Source: CALBPI01 sp039821605
GTDB lineage: Bacteria > Pseudomonadota > Gammaproteobacteria > Steroidobacterales > Woeseiaceae
Assembly: GCA_039821605.1 (NCBI GenBank)
Contig: JBCBNV010000004.1
Coordinates: 434,001 to 498,000 of the forward strand
Direction: 5' to 3'
Length of the DNA stretch: 64,000 bases
Position numbers and translations under genes: made by a program
Part shown: positions 41,718 to 51,090 of the stretch, in pieces
Position numbering within the stretch: the stretch's first letter is position 1
Layout of the letters: every line of letters begins with the position of its first letter
The notes under the pieces: generated by a model
Database searches by the model: none
What the model saw: only the letters and a program-made list of their open reading frames with translations
What the model was told of the DNA's origin: nothing

Positions 41718-43036
41718 TCGCCGGCGAGCGGCAGGCGGATCTCGACCTCGAGTCCGCCCTCGCTGCGGTTGCGCGCGCGCATGGTCCCGCCGTGGAGGTC
41801 GACGACCTGCTTGCTCACGGCCAGGCCCACGCCGGCCGTACCGGCCTTCGACTGACCCTGGAAAAACGGCTCGAAGATGTGCGCGATGAGGTGTTCCGGG
41901 ATGCCCGGGCCGCTGTCGCGGACTGCGATCCGCGCGTGGCCATTCTCCCGCAGTAGATCGACGTCGACCTGGCTGCCCTCGGGTGTAAACCGAAGCGCAT
42001 TGCGTACGACGTTTTCGATGGCGCTTGCGAGCAGCTCGGAATGGCCGCGCAGCACAAGCGCGTCGCCGTGTGTGTCGAGTTGCACATCGAGGCCTCTGGG
42101 CGCGCCCTCGAAGCAGGCGTCGTCGACGATTTGCTGCAGGAGCTCGGCAAGATCGACATCGGTCTCCTCTCTGGCCGCATCGGACTGCGCCCGTGCCAGA
42201 TTCAGCATCTGTGCCGTAAGCGCTTCCATCTGCTCGGCCTCGCGCCCAATGCGCTCGAGCTGCTCGGCGATGGCGTCGGGCTGGCGCCGCGCGAGTTCGA
42301 GTGCGACCTGGATGCGCGCCAGCGGCGAGCGCAACTCGTGTGAGGCGTTACGCAGCAGGTCCTGGCGCGTCTGCATCTGGCGCTGCAGCGCGTCAGCCAT
42401 GTTGTCGAATTGTGCGGCGAGCCGTCCCAGCTCATCGTGGCGGTAAGTCTCCGCGCCCGCGCGCGCCGAGAGCTTGCCGTCGGCCAATGCTTCGGCGGCG
42501 CGTGTGACGCGCGTGAGCGGGGCGACGAGATAGCGCGTCAGCAGGAAACAGACCGTGCCCGTCACGATCAGCGCCAACACGAGCACAACGCGGTTCACAC
42601 CCGGTGTTGCGAACACACCCATGGCCGGAGGACGCCCCGGGCCCAGAAGAAACAGATAGACCTTGCCGTCCGCGTCGACGACTTTGGGCACGCGCTTGCT
42701 CGACTTGAGTCGGCCACTGCGCTTGAGGCGCCCAAATGCGAGCTTGGTCTCGGCCGGCAGTTTGCGGTCGAGGATCTCCTCGCCCGTCTCGTCGATGAGG
42801 AAGATCGTCTTCGTAACCGGCAGGCCCGCGTCACGGCGCAGCCAGCGCGCGAAGCCCTCGCGGCCGCCGTCAACGAGCGCGGCTTCGGCGTCACGTTGTA
42901 CGTCAATGCGCTTGAGCTCATTGATCGAGGCCGCGCGCTGCCCGGCCAGGTAGAAGCTCACATGCACCGTGATCGCGCCCACGAGCACGAGCATGACGAT
43001 GAACGAGAGGAAGATTTTCCAGAAGACGCTGTTCAC
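41684..43036 (-). CDS. Sensor histidine kinase, CpxA-like
   Basis: The 450-residue membrane kinase has TM1 at residues 9-30, a periplasmic domain to about residue 147, and TM2 near 150-170. HAMP (PLTRVTRAAEALADGKLSA) follows, then HisKA with His233 in NASHELRSPLARI. HATPase boxes are IENVVRNALRF, VRDSGPGI and GVGLAVSK. The order and the RSPL variant of the H-box resemble CpxA, an envelope-stress sensor. It follows its regulator with a four-base overlap. Confidence 0.92.
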   Translation of the reverse strand: MNSVFWKIFLSFIVMLVLVGAITVHVSFYLAGQRAASINELKRIDVQRDAEAALVDGGREGFARWLRRDAGLPVTKTIFLIDETGEEILDRKLPAETKLAFGRLKRSGRLKSSKRVPKVVDADGKVYLFLLGPGRPPAMGVFATPGVNRVVLVLALIVTGTVCFLLTRYLVAPLTRVTRAAEALADGKLSARAGAETYRHDELGRLAAQFDNMADALQRQMQTRQDLLRNASHELRSPLARIQVALELARRQPDAIAEQLERIGREAEQMEALTAQMLNLARAQSDAAREETDVDLAELLQQIVDDACFEGAPRGLDVQLDTHGDALVLRGHSELLASAIENVVRNALRFTPEGSQVDVDLLRENGHARIAVRDSGPGIPEHLIAHIFEPFFQGQSKAGTAGVGLAVSKQVVDLHGGTMRARNRSEGGLEVEIRLPLAGDQDTSTSAANA

Positions 43037-43719
43037 GCCGCCGGCTCCCGCGGCAACAACGCGTAACCCGCACCGCGCACGTTGCGGATTTCCACGGGCG
43101 CCGCCTCGCCGCCCAGCTTCTGGCGCAGGTTCGAGATGTGCGTGTCGAGCGCTCGGTCGTAGGCCGTTCGTTTGCGGCCCAGTGCGAACTGCGTGAGCGC
43201 ATCGCGCGAGGCGACGTGACCCGCTTCGCGCAGCAGCCCCTCGAGCACGCGTAACTCCGCGCCCGTCAGCGTCACGGATTCCCCACCGATGCTGGCGCGC
43301 ATGTTGCCCGGGTCGAGCGTCACGCCGTGGAACTCGAGGACTTCGTCGTCGCTTGTCGTGCCGCGGCGCAGGATCGCGCTGATGCGCAGCAGTAACTCGC
43401 GTGGGCTAAAGGGCTTGGACAGGTAGTCGTCGGCGCCGGCCTCGAGCCCGCTGATGCGGTCATCGATTTCCCCGCGTGCCGTGAGCATGAGCACGGGTAC
43501 GCGGCTGCGGTTTCGAATGGCAGTCAGCGTCTCGAATCCGTCCATGCCCGGCATCATGACATCGAGCACGACGAGGTCCGGGGCGGTGGCATCCAGTACC
43601 GCAATGCCCGCCCGGCCGTCGGGTGCTGTTTCCACGGTGTAGTCCTCAAGGCGGAGCAGCTCGGCGAGCATGGTCACGAGCTGTTCGTCGTCGTCAATGA
43701 GTAGCAGGCGGTGGGTCAT
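43033..43719 (-). CDS. OmpR-family response regulator, CpxR-like
   Basis: The 228-residue regulator has the acidic pocket LIDDDEQ, phosphoacceptor Asp53 in VLDVMMPGMDG, Lys in LSKPFSPREL, and a C-terminal winged helix with LTGAELRVLEGLL and RALDTHISNLRQKLG. The sequence is closest in style to CpxR. It forms a coupled pair with the kinase. No CpxR box (GTAAA repeat) is apparent in its own upstream region, so autoregulation is not supported. Confidence 0.92.
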   Translation of the reverse strand: MTHRLLLIDDDEQLVTMLAELLRLEDYTVETAPDGRAGIAVLDATAPDLVVLDVMMPGMDGFETLTAIRNRSRVPVLMLTARGEIDDRISGLEAGADDYLSKPFSPRELLLRISAILRRGTTSDDEVLEFHGVTLDPGNMRASIGGESVTLTGAELRVLEGLLREAGHVASRDALTQFALGRKRTAYDRALDTHISNLRQKLGGEAAPVEIRNVRGAGYALLPREPAA

Positions 43720-43888
43720 CGGGGTGGACGGGCGGAGCGGTTAATCACGAGTATGCCCGGCGTTTGCGCACGTCGTCCCATAAGAAGTGTGAAGCGGGTG
43801 CGCCCAAAGCCCCGTGTGCGCTGCGGTCGGGCGCCGACGAATCGAGAAAGTTTGTCTAACCTGCGGAGCATTACACGCTTGTCGTTGT

Positions 43889-43963
43889 CACAGGTTAACC
43901 GTATGTTAGCGGATTGACGCAGGGCACCCGGTCCCGGGTGGCAGGGCACAGGTTAATCGGATG
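43889..43963 (+). promoter_or_regulatory. Duplicated initiation region and hairpin before the TPR gene
   Basis: CACAGGTTAACCGTATG (43889-43905) recurs as CACAGGTTAATCGGATG (43947-43963), the second ending in the real start codon. The first ATG opens a four-codon ORF (M-L-A-D, stop at 43915-43917). A CACCCG/CGGGTG hairpin (43925-43940) lies between. Translational control or a recent duplication are both possible. Confidence 0.4.
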
Positions 43964-46309
43964 AGCGAGCGCGGATTCATTGGCGAATTGATGTATCGCC
44001 GGGTACCCCAGTACCTGGGCCTTTACATCGCCGGTGTCTGGCTGGGTATCGAGATGGGCGACTGGCTGTCGGAGCAGTTCGTCATGCCCGCGCGTTTGAC
44101 CACGCACATCTTCGTATTCATGGCCGTTATGTTGCCTACCGTGGCGCTGTTTGCCTGGACGCACGGCGCGCCGGGCAAGGATCGGGCCTCCACAGCGCAA
44201 AAGGCCTTCGTGCCGTTCAACATCGTGCTGGCGGCCGTCGGCGTGTTTCTCGTGCCCGAGACGCCGCCGTCGTTCGAAGTCGAAACGCTGGCCGGCACGG
44301 AGTTTGTTGAAGAGACGCCCTCGCGCCCGAGCTCGCAACGCATCATGGCGTACTACCTGGCCAACAACACGGCTGAAGCGCCCGACTGGTACGCCTACAT
44401 TCTGCCCATCCTCGTGACCGAGGACCTGCTGCGCGAGAGTCCGGCGTTCACGGCGCTGACGCCGTTCGATGCCGACTCCCTGTTGCAGGACATCGTGCAG
44501 TCGGGTTTCAGCAACGCCATGCGGGTACCGCAGTCGCTGCAGCTGCAACTCGCGCGCGACCGTCGCTACAACTACTTCGTGCGGGGCGAGCTGGTCGATG
44601 CCGAGGCGGGCGGCATCACCATGCGCTATGCCATGCACGACGTGGCGACGGGTGAGCCGCGGGTCACGGGTGAAGTGACGTTCACGGACGACACCATGTT
44701 TAGCTCCGTCGACACAATTTCTGCTGCGTTGCAGGAGGAGCTCGAGCAGAACATCAGTGATGCCGTGCAGATGACCGACCTGCCGATCTCCGAATCGATG
44801 AGCCCGAATTTTGAGGCGCTGCGTCTCTACACCGAGGCCCGCATTGCGAGCAACCTCGACAAGGACGGCCCGCGCGGTGGCGCGCTCATGCAACAGGCCG
44901 TGGAAGTCGACCCGCAGTTCGCCGAGGCACATCACCGCATCGGTATGTTCCATTATTTCAATGCCCGCAATGATCTGGCCGAGCAGTCGTTTGACGCGGC
45001 GCTGCGTTACAGCTTCCGGCTGTCGAACGCGAGCGAGTACCAGATCAAGATCAACAAGGCGGCCATCAACGGGGACTTCGAGGGCGCGCGCGACATCGCC
45101 CGGGCCTGGACCCGGGTGGAGCCGGGCAACGAATCGGCATTCATGCGGCTTGCGCGCATCAACATCGTCACGGCGCTGGACCTCAACGAGGCCAGGGAGG
45201 CCTTCGTCACGGTTCGCGAGCTCAACCCGATGGCGATCAGCACGCTCAAGGAATCGGCGCAGATCGAGCAACAGCTTGGCAATACCGATGCTGCCGAGGC
45301 CATGCTGCTCAAGTACACGGAAAAGGCGCCGGATGACGTGAGCGGCCTGAGTGCGCTCGCGCAGCTTCAGGCGCTCAATGGCGACGGCGATGCCGCGCTG
45401 GACACCTACCGACAGGCGGCGCTGCTGGACGACCGCAACGTTGAACCCAAGCTCGGCGCGATCTCGGTGCTGATGCGCCGGGGGGACTATGCGCAGGCCG
45501 AAGACCGCCTGACCCGGCTGTTGCAAAGCGACCTTACCGATGAGCAGAAACTCAACGTCTACACGCTGGCCAGCAGCATGTACACGCAACGCGGCAAGTA
45601 CGCCGATTCGATCCGCATCATGACCGAGGCCGAGCCCATCATGATGCGCGTCGCCGGGCCGCTCATGACGACGCTGCAGGCGACCGCGCCGAGGATCGTG
45701 CAGCAGGGCTTCCTCGACGACGACCCTGACGCGGCACTCGGCGAGCTCGATGACCTCGGTGCCACGATGCAGGCGCCCTGGACGGACTTCATCGCCCTCT
45801 ACAAAGCCGGCCTTCTTGCGGCGCACGACCAGGGCGACGCGTTCATCGACAATCTGGGTAGCGTGGAGCGCTTCGCCACCACCCAGCCGGGCAACGCGAA
45901 CCTGCAGTTCATGGCCGACTCGTACCGCGCGAGGGCGGCCGTTTACGAGAACCGCCCCGACGAAGCGATCGAGCTCATCAACCTCGCCATCGAGCGCTCC
46001 GAGTCGTCCTGGCTGGCCGTGTTTCTGAGCGGCGAAATCCTGAGCATGCAGGCGGAGATGTACGACACGCTGCGCCGCGCGGGTGAGATCCGCGAGGCCA
46101 TCAGCGGGCTCGAGGGCATCGTGACGCGTTACCCCGGTCTCGCGCTCGCACACCTGCGTTTGGCGCAGGCCTACTTCGATCTGGGGCGAGAGAGCCAGGC
46201 CCGCGACGCGCTCGATGCGGTCAAGGAGCTCTGGCAGGAAGCCGACGAGACACTCGTCTACCTGCAGGAAGTGGCCAGTCTCGAAGCGGCGCTCGACGAG
46301 CGCGCCTGA
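43961..46309 (+). CDS. Inner-membrane TPR-repeat protein
   Basis: The 782-residue protein starts with three hydrophobic segments in the first 110 residues (YLGLYIAGVWLGIEMGDWL, IFVFMAVMLPTVALFAW, FNIVLAAVGVFLV). A globular region with strand-like text (RRYNYFVRGELVDAEAGG) follows. From about residue 270 to the end it is tetratricopeptide-type helical pairs (EAHHRIGMFHYFNARNDLAEQSF; ALAHLRLAQAYFDLGRESQA). This layout is common in gammaproteobacterial proteins that have a TolB-like/adenylate-cyclase-type N-half. No catalytic domain is found here. It likely acts as a membrane scaffold. It ends one base from the convergent ABC transporter. Confidence 0.78.
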   Translation: MSERGFIGELMYRRVPQYLGLYIAGVWLGIEMGDWLSEQFVMPARLTTHIFVFMAVMLPTVALFAWTHGAPGKDRASTAQKAFVPFNIVLAAVGVFLVPETPPSFEVETLAGTEFVEETPSRPSSQRIMAYYLANNTAEAPDWYAYILPILVTEDLLRESPAFTALTPFDADSLLQDIVQSGFSNAMRVPQSLQLQLARDRRYNYFVRGELVDAEAGGITMRYAMHDVATGEPRVTGEVTFTDDTMFSSVDTISAALQEELEQNISDAVQMTDLPISESMSPNFEALRLYTEARIASNLDKDGPRGGALMQQAVEVDPQFAEAHHRIGMFHYFNARNDLAEQSFDAALRYSFRLSNASEYQIKINKAAINGDFEGARDIARAWTRVEPGNESAFMRLARINIVTALDLNEAREAFVTVRELNPMAISTLKESAQIEQQLGNTDAAEAMLLKYTEKAPDDVSGLSALAQLQALNGDGDAALDTYRQAALLDDRNVEPKLGAISVLMRRGDYAQAEDRLTRLLQSDLTDEQKLNVYTLASSMYTQRGKYADSIRIMTEAEPIMMRVAGPLMTTLQATAPRIVQQGFLDDDPDAALGELDDLGATMQAPWTDFIALYKAGLLAAHDQGDAFIDNLGSVERFATTQPGNANLQFMADSYRARAAVYENRPDEAIELINLAIERSESSWLAVFLSGEILSMQAEMYDTLRRAGEIREAISGLEGIVTRYPGLALAHLRLAQAYFDLGRESQARDALDAVKELWQEADETLVYLQEVASLEAALDERA

Positions 46310-46310
46310 G

Positions 46311-48098
46311 TCAGTCGCCGGCAAGCCCCGTCTGCACCCGCCAGAGACTGGCGTAGATCCCGCCGCGGGCGACGAGCGCGTCGTGGGTGCCCGATTCGAC
46401 AATACGCCCCTGGTCGAGCACGTGGATCTGGTCGGCGTTGACGATCGTCGACAGGCGGTGCGCGATGACGATCGTCGTCCGGTTTTCGGAGATGTGCGCC
46501 ATCGATCGCTGGATCGCCGCTTCGGTCTCGTTGTCCACGGCCGAGGTGGCTTCGTCGAGGATTAGAATTGCGGGGTCTTTGAGCACGGCACGTGCGATCG
46601 ACAGGCGCTGGCGCTGGCCGCCAGAGAGCTTCTGCCCCTGCTCGCCAACGACGGTGTCGAGCCCCTCGGGCAGCTTGTCGATAAATTCTGTGGCTTCGGC
46701 GGCCTCGGCCGCGGCGCGAATCTCGGCATCGCTGGCATCGGGGCGCCCGTAGGCGATGTTTTCGCGAACGCTGCCGTGGAACAGGAAGACATCCTGGCTC
46801 ACGAGACCGATGTGGCCGCGCAGGCTGGCCAGCGCGAGACTGTCGATGGGCTGCGCATCGACAGTAATACGACCCGCGCGCGGCGTGTAGAAGCGCAGCA
46901 GCAGCTTCACGATGGTGCTCTTGCCGGAACCGGTCTGCCCCACGAGGGCGATCGTTTCGCCGGGCTTCACGTCGAGCTCGATGCCGTGCAGTACCGGTAC
47001 GTCGTCGCGATAGGCGAAGTCGACCTGCTCGAAGCAGATGGCGCCCTTCGGTGATTCGAGCGGCACAGCGTCCTGGTCGTCGCGGATCTTCACGGGAACC
47101 TCGATGAGGTCGAGGATGCGCCGCGTCGAGGCCATGGCGCGCTCGTAGAGGTCGACGGTGTTGGCGAGGTCCGTGAGCGGCCAGAGCAGGCGCTGGGTCA
47201 GGAACACGAGCACGCCGTAGGCACCCACATTGAGTGTGCCGTTGAGTACCTTGTAGCCGCCGATGAGGAACGTGGCGACGAAGCCCGCGAGGATCGCCAT
47301 ACGAATGATCGGGATAAACGCTGAGCTCACGCGGATCGCGCGGCGGTTGGCATCGACGTAGCTGCGGCTTTGCTCGCTGACGCGCTCCACCTCTTCGGCT
47401 TCGGTCGCAAAGCTCTTGATGGTCATGATGGCGCCCAGGTTGGCCGCGAGCCGGCTGCCGAGTGCGCCCACTCGTTCGCGAACGTCGGCGTAGAGCGGCT
47501 GCGCGCGGCGCTGGAAGTAGAACGCGCCGATGACGATCACGGGGATGGGGGTGAACGCGATGAACGCGATCGATGGCGACACCGCGAAAAACACGCCGCC
47601 CACGGCGAGCAGCGTGGTCGCCACCTGGATCAGATTATTGGCGCCGTTGTCGAGGAAGCGCTCGAGCTGATTCACATCGTCGTTGATGATGGCGACGACA
47701 TTGCCTGCGCGCTGGTCTTCGAACCACGCCAGGTCGAGCTGTTGCACGTGCGAGTAGGCGTCGATGCGCATCTTGTGCTGCAGGTCCTGCGCGAGATTGC
47801 GCCAGAGCACCAGCAACAGAAACTCGAACACGGACTCCCCAATCCAGATTACGAGTGTGAGCACGGCCAACAGCACAATCTGGTGCTTGGGGTCCGTGAT
47901 TCCGGCCGCCGCCACGAAAGAGTCCTGCTGGCGCACCACAACGTCGATGGCGATGCCGATGAGTATCTCGGGCATCACATCAAACAGCTTGTTCATCACC
48001 GAACAGAAGCTCGCGGCCAGGTAACGCGGCCGAAAGCCTCGCGCATAATGCAGCAGGCGCGTCAGCGCGCCGAATGAACTGGCGGAGGCGGAAGTCAC
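46311..48098 (-). CDS. ABC exporter, fused permease-ATPase
   Basis: The 595-residue half-transporter has six TM helices (residues 20-320) and an ATPase domain with Walker [10 protein letters not shown], a Q-loop, signature [14 protein letters not shown], Walker [17 protein letters not shown] and an H-loop (VIAHRL). It would act as a homodimeric exporter of a lipid or drug-like molecule, similar to MsbA/BmrA type proteins; the substrate is unknown. The start is a GTG preceded at six bases by a TATACT box, so the mRNA may be leaderless. It is divergent from the Cox-like genes across a 630-base palindromic region. Confidence 0.93.
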   Translation of the reverse strand: MTSASASSFGALTRLLHYARGFRPRYLAASFCSVMNKLFDVMPEILIGIAIDVVVRQQDSFVAAAGITDPKHQIVLLAVLTLVIWIGESVFEFLLLVLWRNLAQDLQHKMRIDAYSHVQQLDLAWFEDQRAGNVVAIINDDVNQLERFLDNGANNLIQVATTLLAVGGVFFAVSPSIAFIAFTPIPVIVIGAFYFQRRAQPLYADVRERVGALGSRLAANLGAIMTIKSFATEAEEVERVSEQSRSYVDANRRAIRVSSAFIPIIRMAILAGFVATFLIGGYKVLNGTLNVGAYGVLVFLTQRLLWPLTDLANTVDLYERAMASTRRILDLIEVPVKIRDDQDAVPLESPKGAICFEQVDFAYRDDVPVLHGIELDVKPGETIALVGQTGSGKSTIVKLLLRFYTPRAGRITVDAQPIDSLALASLRGHIGLVSQDVFLFHGSVRENIAYGRPDASDAEIRAAAEAAEATEFIDKLPEGLDTVVGEQGQKLSGGQRQRLSIARAVLKDPAILILDEATSAVDNETEAAIQRSMAHISENRTTIVIAHRLSTIVNADQIHVLDQGRIVESGTHDALVARGGIYASLWRVQTGLAGD

Positions 48099-48110
48099 GG
48101 CGCGAGTATA
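48099..48110 (-). promoter_or_regulatory. Leaderless promoter of the ABC exporter
   Basis: On the minus strand TATACT (48110-48105) is followed by six bases and the GTG start at 48098. No Shine-Dalgarno is seen. The geometry equals that before the acetoacetyl-CoA synthetase gene. Confidence 0.5.
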
Positions 48111-48144
48111 CCGACTTCAAACCTTGTCAATGCGAGTGACCCCA

Positions 48145-48690
48145 CCGTCATGGCGAGAGGCCCCACCGTCATTGCGAGGGCCCCCACCGTCATTGCGAGC
48201 CCACGCAGTGGGCGCGGCAACCTCGTAACGAAGTCGCGCCGCCAAACAACACAACCCCCTAACCACCCCCGCCTGCCCGCGCCGCCGATAGGTATTGTCG
48301 GGAACGCTCGAGTCCATCCCTGGATCGCTTGGCGAGCGACGTCCTGTCGCTCGACATCCCGACAATACCTATCGGCGGCACAGACAGGCTGCCTCAACTC
48401 AAGGTAATGAGCTCACCGCCCCTGGTGAGGCAGCCATCCTGTCGGGTCGGAGGGGTTTGACGGACCGTCATTGCGAGGGGCCGAAGGCCCCGCGGCAATC
48501 TCTTGACGTAATCGTGCTGCCGAATGACCCGGCCCCCTAGCCACCCCCTCCGACCCAGCGGGCTGGCGGATGGAGGGTTCGTTTGGCGGCACGAATTCGT
48601 TACGAGGTTGCCGCGCCCACTGCGTGGGCTCGCAATGACGGTGGGGGCCCTCGCAACGACGGTGAGGGGCGGCCTCTCGCAATGACGGGA
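48145..48690. repeat. Nested palindromic REP-like element (about 0.55 kb, no ORF)
   Basis: Almost the whole gap between the ABC exporter and the CoxS-like gene is inverted repeat. Arms 48166-48247 and 48581-48662 (82 bases each) are complementary except for about three bases, and they extend weakly outward to about 48145 and 48690. Inside lie an inner 22-bp inverted repeat (48282-48378), another inverted pair (about 48382-48442) and one further REP-like copy (48468-48504). No coding sequence is supported here. Confidence 0.85.
48282..48378. repeat. 97-bp MITE-like inverted-repeat unit
   Basis: Perfect 22-bp inverted ends (48282-48303 and 48357-48378) flank a core holding GAGCGAC-gtcct-GTCGCTC (48334-48352). 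It sits inside the larger palindrome. No target duplication or transposase is evident. Confidence 0.7.
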
Positions 48691-48697
48691 CTGCCGT

Positions 48698-48703
48698 TAT
48701 ACT
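48698..48703 (+). promoter_or_regulatory. Candidate -10 box of the CoxS-like gene
   Basis: TATACT lies 25 bases before the ATG and directly downstream of the palindromic element, so the outer repeat forms the upstream promoter region. Confidence 0.4.
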
Positions 48704-48728
48704 TGAGGCTCCCACCGGGAACCCACTG

Positions 48729-49217
48729 ATGATGAGCACCATAGACATTTCTGTGACCGTTAACGGACGGATGCAGACGCGGGCCGTTGAGCCGCGTTTG
48801 TTGCTCGTCGAGTTTCTGCGCGAGACCTTGGGGCTCACCGGTACACACGTCGGTTGCGATTCCTGTCAGTGCGGGGCCTGTGTGGTGCACGTCGACGGGA
48901 AATCCGTGAAGAGCTGCGCCATGCTCGCAGTGCAGGCCGATGGTCGCGAGGTGACCACGATCGAGGGGCTGGCCGACGGCGACGACCTGCATCCCGTGCA
49001 GGCTGCGTTTCGCGAGCAGCACGCGCTGCAGTGTGGGTTTTGTACGCCCGGCATGATCATGAGCGCCGTGGACCTGCTCAACCGCGATCCCGATCCCGAT
49101 GAGGCGGCGATCCGGCTTTGGCTCAACGGCAATCTCTGCCGTTGCACGGGCTACCAGAACATCATCCGCGCGGTCGAGGCGGCCGGTGTCGCGATGCGCG
49201 CTGTGGACGACGCGTGA
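48729..49217 (+). CDS. [2Fe-2S] small subunit of a molybdenum hydroxylase (CoxS-like)
   Basis: The 162-residue protein has both [2Fe-2S] clusters of the family. The plant-type cluster is formed by Cys43, Cys48, Cys51 and Cys63 ([16 protein letters not shown]...C, with an extra Cys46). The C-terminal cluster is in QCGFCTPGM (Cys102, Cys105) and CRCTGY (Cys137, Cys139). It passes electrons from a molybdopterin site to FAD. The adjacent ATGATG leaves the start uncertain by one codon. The FAD subunit overlaps its stop, but no molybdenum-binding large subunit is nearby. Confidence 0.93.
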   Translation: MMSTIDISVTVNGRMQTRAVEPRLLLVEFLRETLGLTGTHVGCDSCQCGACVVHVDGKSVKSCAMLAVQADGREVTTIEGLADGDDLHPVQAAFREQHALQCGFCTPGMIMSAVDLLNRDPDPDEAAIRLWLNGNLCRCTGYQNIIRAVEAAGVAMRAVDDA

Positions 49218-50011
49218 AGGCTTTCGAGTACACGCGCGCCGATGACGCAGCCGATGCCGTGCAGCGGCATGGTGGCGAGGCGGGTACCGAGTTTCTTGCC
49301 GGCGGCTTGTCGCTGGTGCCCGCCATGAAGTCCGGTCGCGCTGCGCCTCTCGCGCTCGTCGACATCTCACGGATCGACGGGCTCGCCGGGATTCGTGTGG
49401 AGGGTGATGTCCTCGTCATCGGCGCCGGTGCCACGCATGCGCGGGTCGCGACCGATGCGGCCGTGGCCGAGCTCGTGCCGGCGCTTAATACGCTTGCCAA
49501 CGGCATCGGCCACCCGCAGGTGCGCCACCTGGGCACGCTGGGCGGGACGCTGGCGACGGCGGATCCGGTGACGGACTGGCCGCCCGCGTTATTGGCATTG
49601 CGAGCCGTCGTTGTCACCGATCGGCGTGAGATAGAGGCGGCGGCCTTTTTCACAGGGCCGTTCTCGACGGTTCTCGAGGCCGGCGAGCTCATCACGGCCA
49701 TCCGGTTTCCGCGCTGCCGGCAGGCGGCCTACCGCAAGTTCGAAAACCCCGCCTCGCGCTATGCCATGGCGGGCGCGTTCGTGGCGCGTGGCGCCGAGCG
49801 TGTGCGCGTGGCCGTGACAGGCGCCGCCGCGACCGTGCACCGCGAGCCGCTGCTGGAGCAGGCGCTCACGGCGCGGTTCACACCGGATGCCGCGCGCGAC
49901 GTCGTGCTCGACCCGTCACGCTACATCGACGACGTGCATGGCGACCCCACCTACCGTGCCCAGCTCGTGCGAACCATGGCGGCGCGGGCCGTTGCAGCCA
50001 TCAACGGATAG
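49214..50011 (+). CDS. FAD-binding medium subunit of a molybdenum hydroxylase (CoxM-like)
   Basis: The start is a GTG overlapping the small-subunit stop (GTGA), giving 265 residues. FAD-binding segments are [14 protein letters not shown] (AGGxSLxPxM type) and [18 protein letters not shown]. The C-terminal CO-dehydrogenase-type domain closes with [14 protein letters not shown] and [10 protein letters not shown]. It carries electrons between the iron-sulfur subunit and the acceptor. The large subunit gene would be expected next, but a branched-chain aminotransferase follows instead. Confidence 0.92.
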   Translation: MKAFEYTRADDAADAVQRHGGEAGTEFLAGGLSLVPAMKSGRAAPLALVDISRIDGLAGIRVEGDVLVIGAGATHARVATDAAVAELVPALNTLANGIGHPQVRHLGTLGGTLATADPVTDWPPALLALRAVVVTDRREIEAAAFFTGPFSTVLEAGELITAIRFPRCRQAAYRKFENPASRYAMAGAFVARGAERVRVAVTGAAATVHREPLLEQALTARFTPDAARDVVLDPSRYIDDVHGDPTYRAQLVRTMAARAVAAING

Positions 50012-50097
50012 CGTGACGCGGTCTATTGTGGGCACCTGATGCGGCGGTTATCCTGACCGACCTTCTTGATCGCAGCCTGCGGGGGCGGGGCGCACCA

Positions 50098-51090
50098 ATG
50101 ACCGCATTCGGCACCCAGTTTTCAGACCAGTTCATCACCGCCGAGTATCGCGACGGCGCCTGGCATAAGCCCGAGCTCAAGCCGCTCGCGCCCATGCCCA
50201 TGCACCCGGCGGCGCACGTGTTCCACTACGCGAGCACCTGCTTCGAGGGCTTCAAGGCTTACCGCTGGGCCGACGGCAGCGTGCACATCTTCCGGCTCCA
50301 CGATCACGTGGCGCGCATGCAAAAGAGCGCCGCCTCGCTGCACTTGCCCGTGCCCGACGCCGACCTGCTCGCGCACATGGTGCTCGACGTCGTGGCCGCC
50401 AACCGGGATGACGTGCCCGAGCTGCCCGGTGCGCTCTACCTGCGCCCGACGCTCATCGGCACGCTGCCCAACATCGGCGCGGCGGCATCGCCCAGCACCG
50501 AGGCGATGCTCTACGTACTGACGTCGCCCGTGGGCGACTATTTCGCCGGTGGCATTCGCCCGCTCAAAATTCTCATCGACGACGTCAACGCGCGCTCGAC
50601 CACACAGCTCGGCAGCACCAAGACCGGCGGCAACTACGCCGCGGCGCTGGGCCCGACGCTTGCGGCCAAGGCCGAGTTCGGCGTCGACCAGGTGCTGTTC
50701 TGTCCGGCCTCGGACGTGCAGGAAACCGGCGCGGCTAATTTCCTCATCATTGGCGACGACCACGTGCTGACGAAGCCGCTGGACTCCACGTTCCTGCACG
50801 GCATCACGCGCGCCTCGACGCTGGCACTGGCGCACGACCTGGGCTACACCGTCGAGGAACGTCCGTTCACGGTGGCCGAGCTGCTGGAGTCCATCAAGAC
50901 GACGGACGCTGCGCTGTCGGGCACGGCAGCGAGCCTCACGCCGGTCGGCGAGATGGTCTATCGGGGCCAGACCCACGTCGTCAACCCGGGCAGCGAATAC
51001 GCCAGTGTCATCAAGCTGCGCGATGCCTTGTCGGCCGTTCACAGTGGCGCGCGTGAGGACACGCACGGCTGGCTGACGCGCGTCGATTGA
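50098..51090 (+). CDS. ilvE: Branched-chain amino acid aminotransferase
   Basis: The start is set at 50098, giving 330 residues. The PLP lysine is Lys175 in LGSTKTGGNYAAAL. Other class IV signatures are HYASTCFEGFKAYRW and YLRPTLIGTLPNIG. The text SPVGDYFAGG and the C-terminal TGAAN/TGTAA-like segment (LSGTAASLTPVGEM) fit the IlvE branch with the BCAT-type long form. It interconverts Leu, Ile and Val with their 2-oxo acids using glutamate. It is coupled to the amidase gene by a four-base overlap. Confidence 0.92.
   Translation: MTAFGTQFSDQFITAEYRDGAWHKPELKPLAPMPMHPAAHVFHYASTCFEGFKAYRWADGSVHIFRLHDHVARMQKSAASLHLPVPDADLLAHMVLDVVAANRDDVPELPGALYLRPTLIGTLPNIGAAASPSTEAMLYVLTSPVGDYFAGGIRPLKILIDDVNARSTTQLGSTKTGGNYAAALGPTLAAKAEFGVDQVLFCPASDVQETGAANFLIIGDDHVLTKPLDSTFLHGITRASTLALAHDLGYTVEERPFTVAELLESIKTTDAALSGTAASLTPVGEMVYRGQTHVVNPGSEYASVIKLRDALSAVHSGAREDTHGWLTRVD

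Noticed and set aside
48121..48690. CRISPR array
   Set aside because: The repeats are palindromic, mixed in orientation and irregularly spaced, with no unique spacers and no cas genes.
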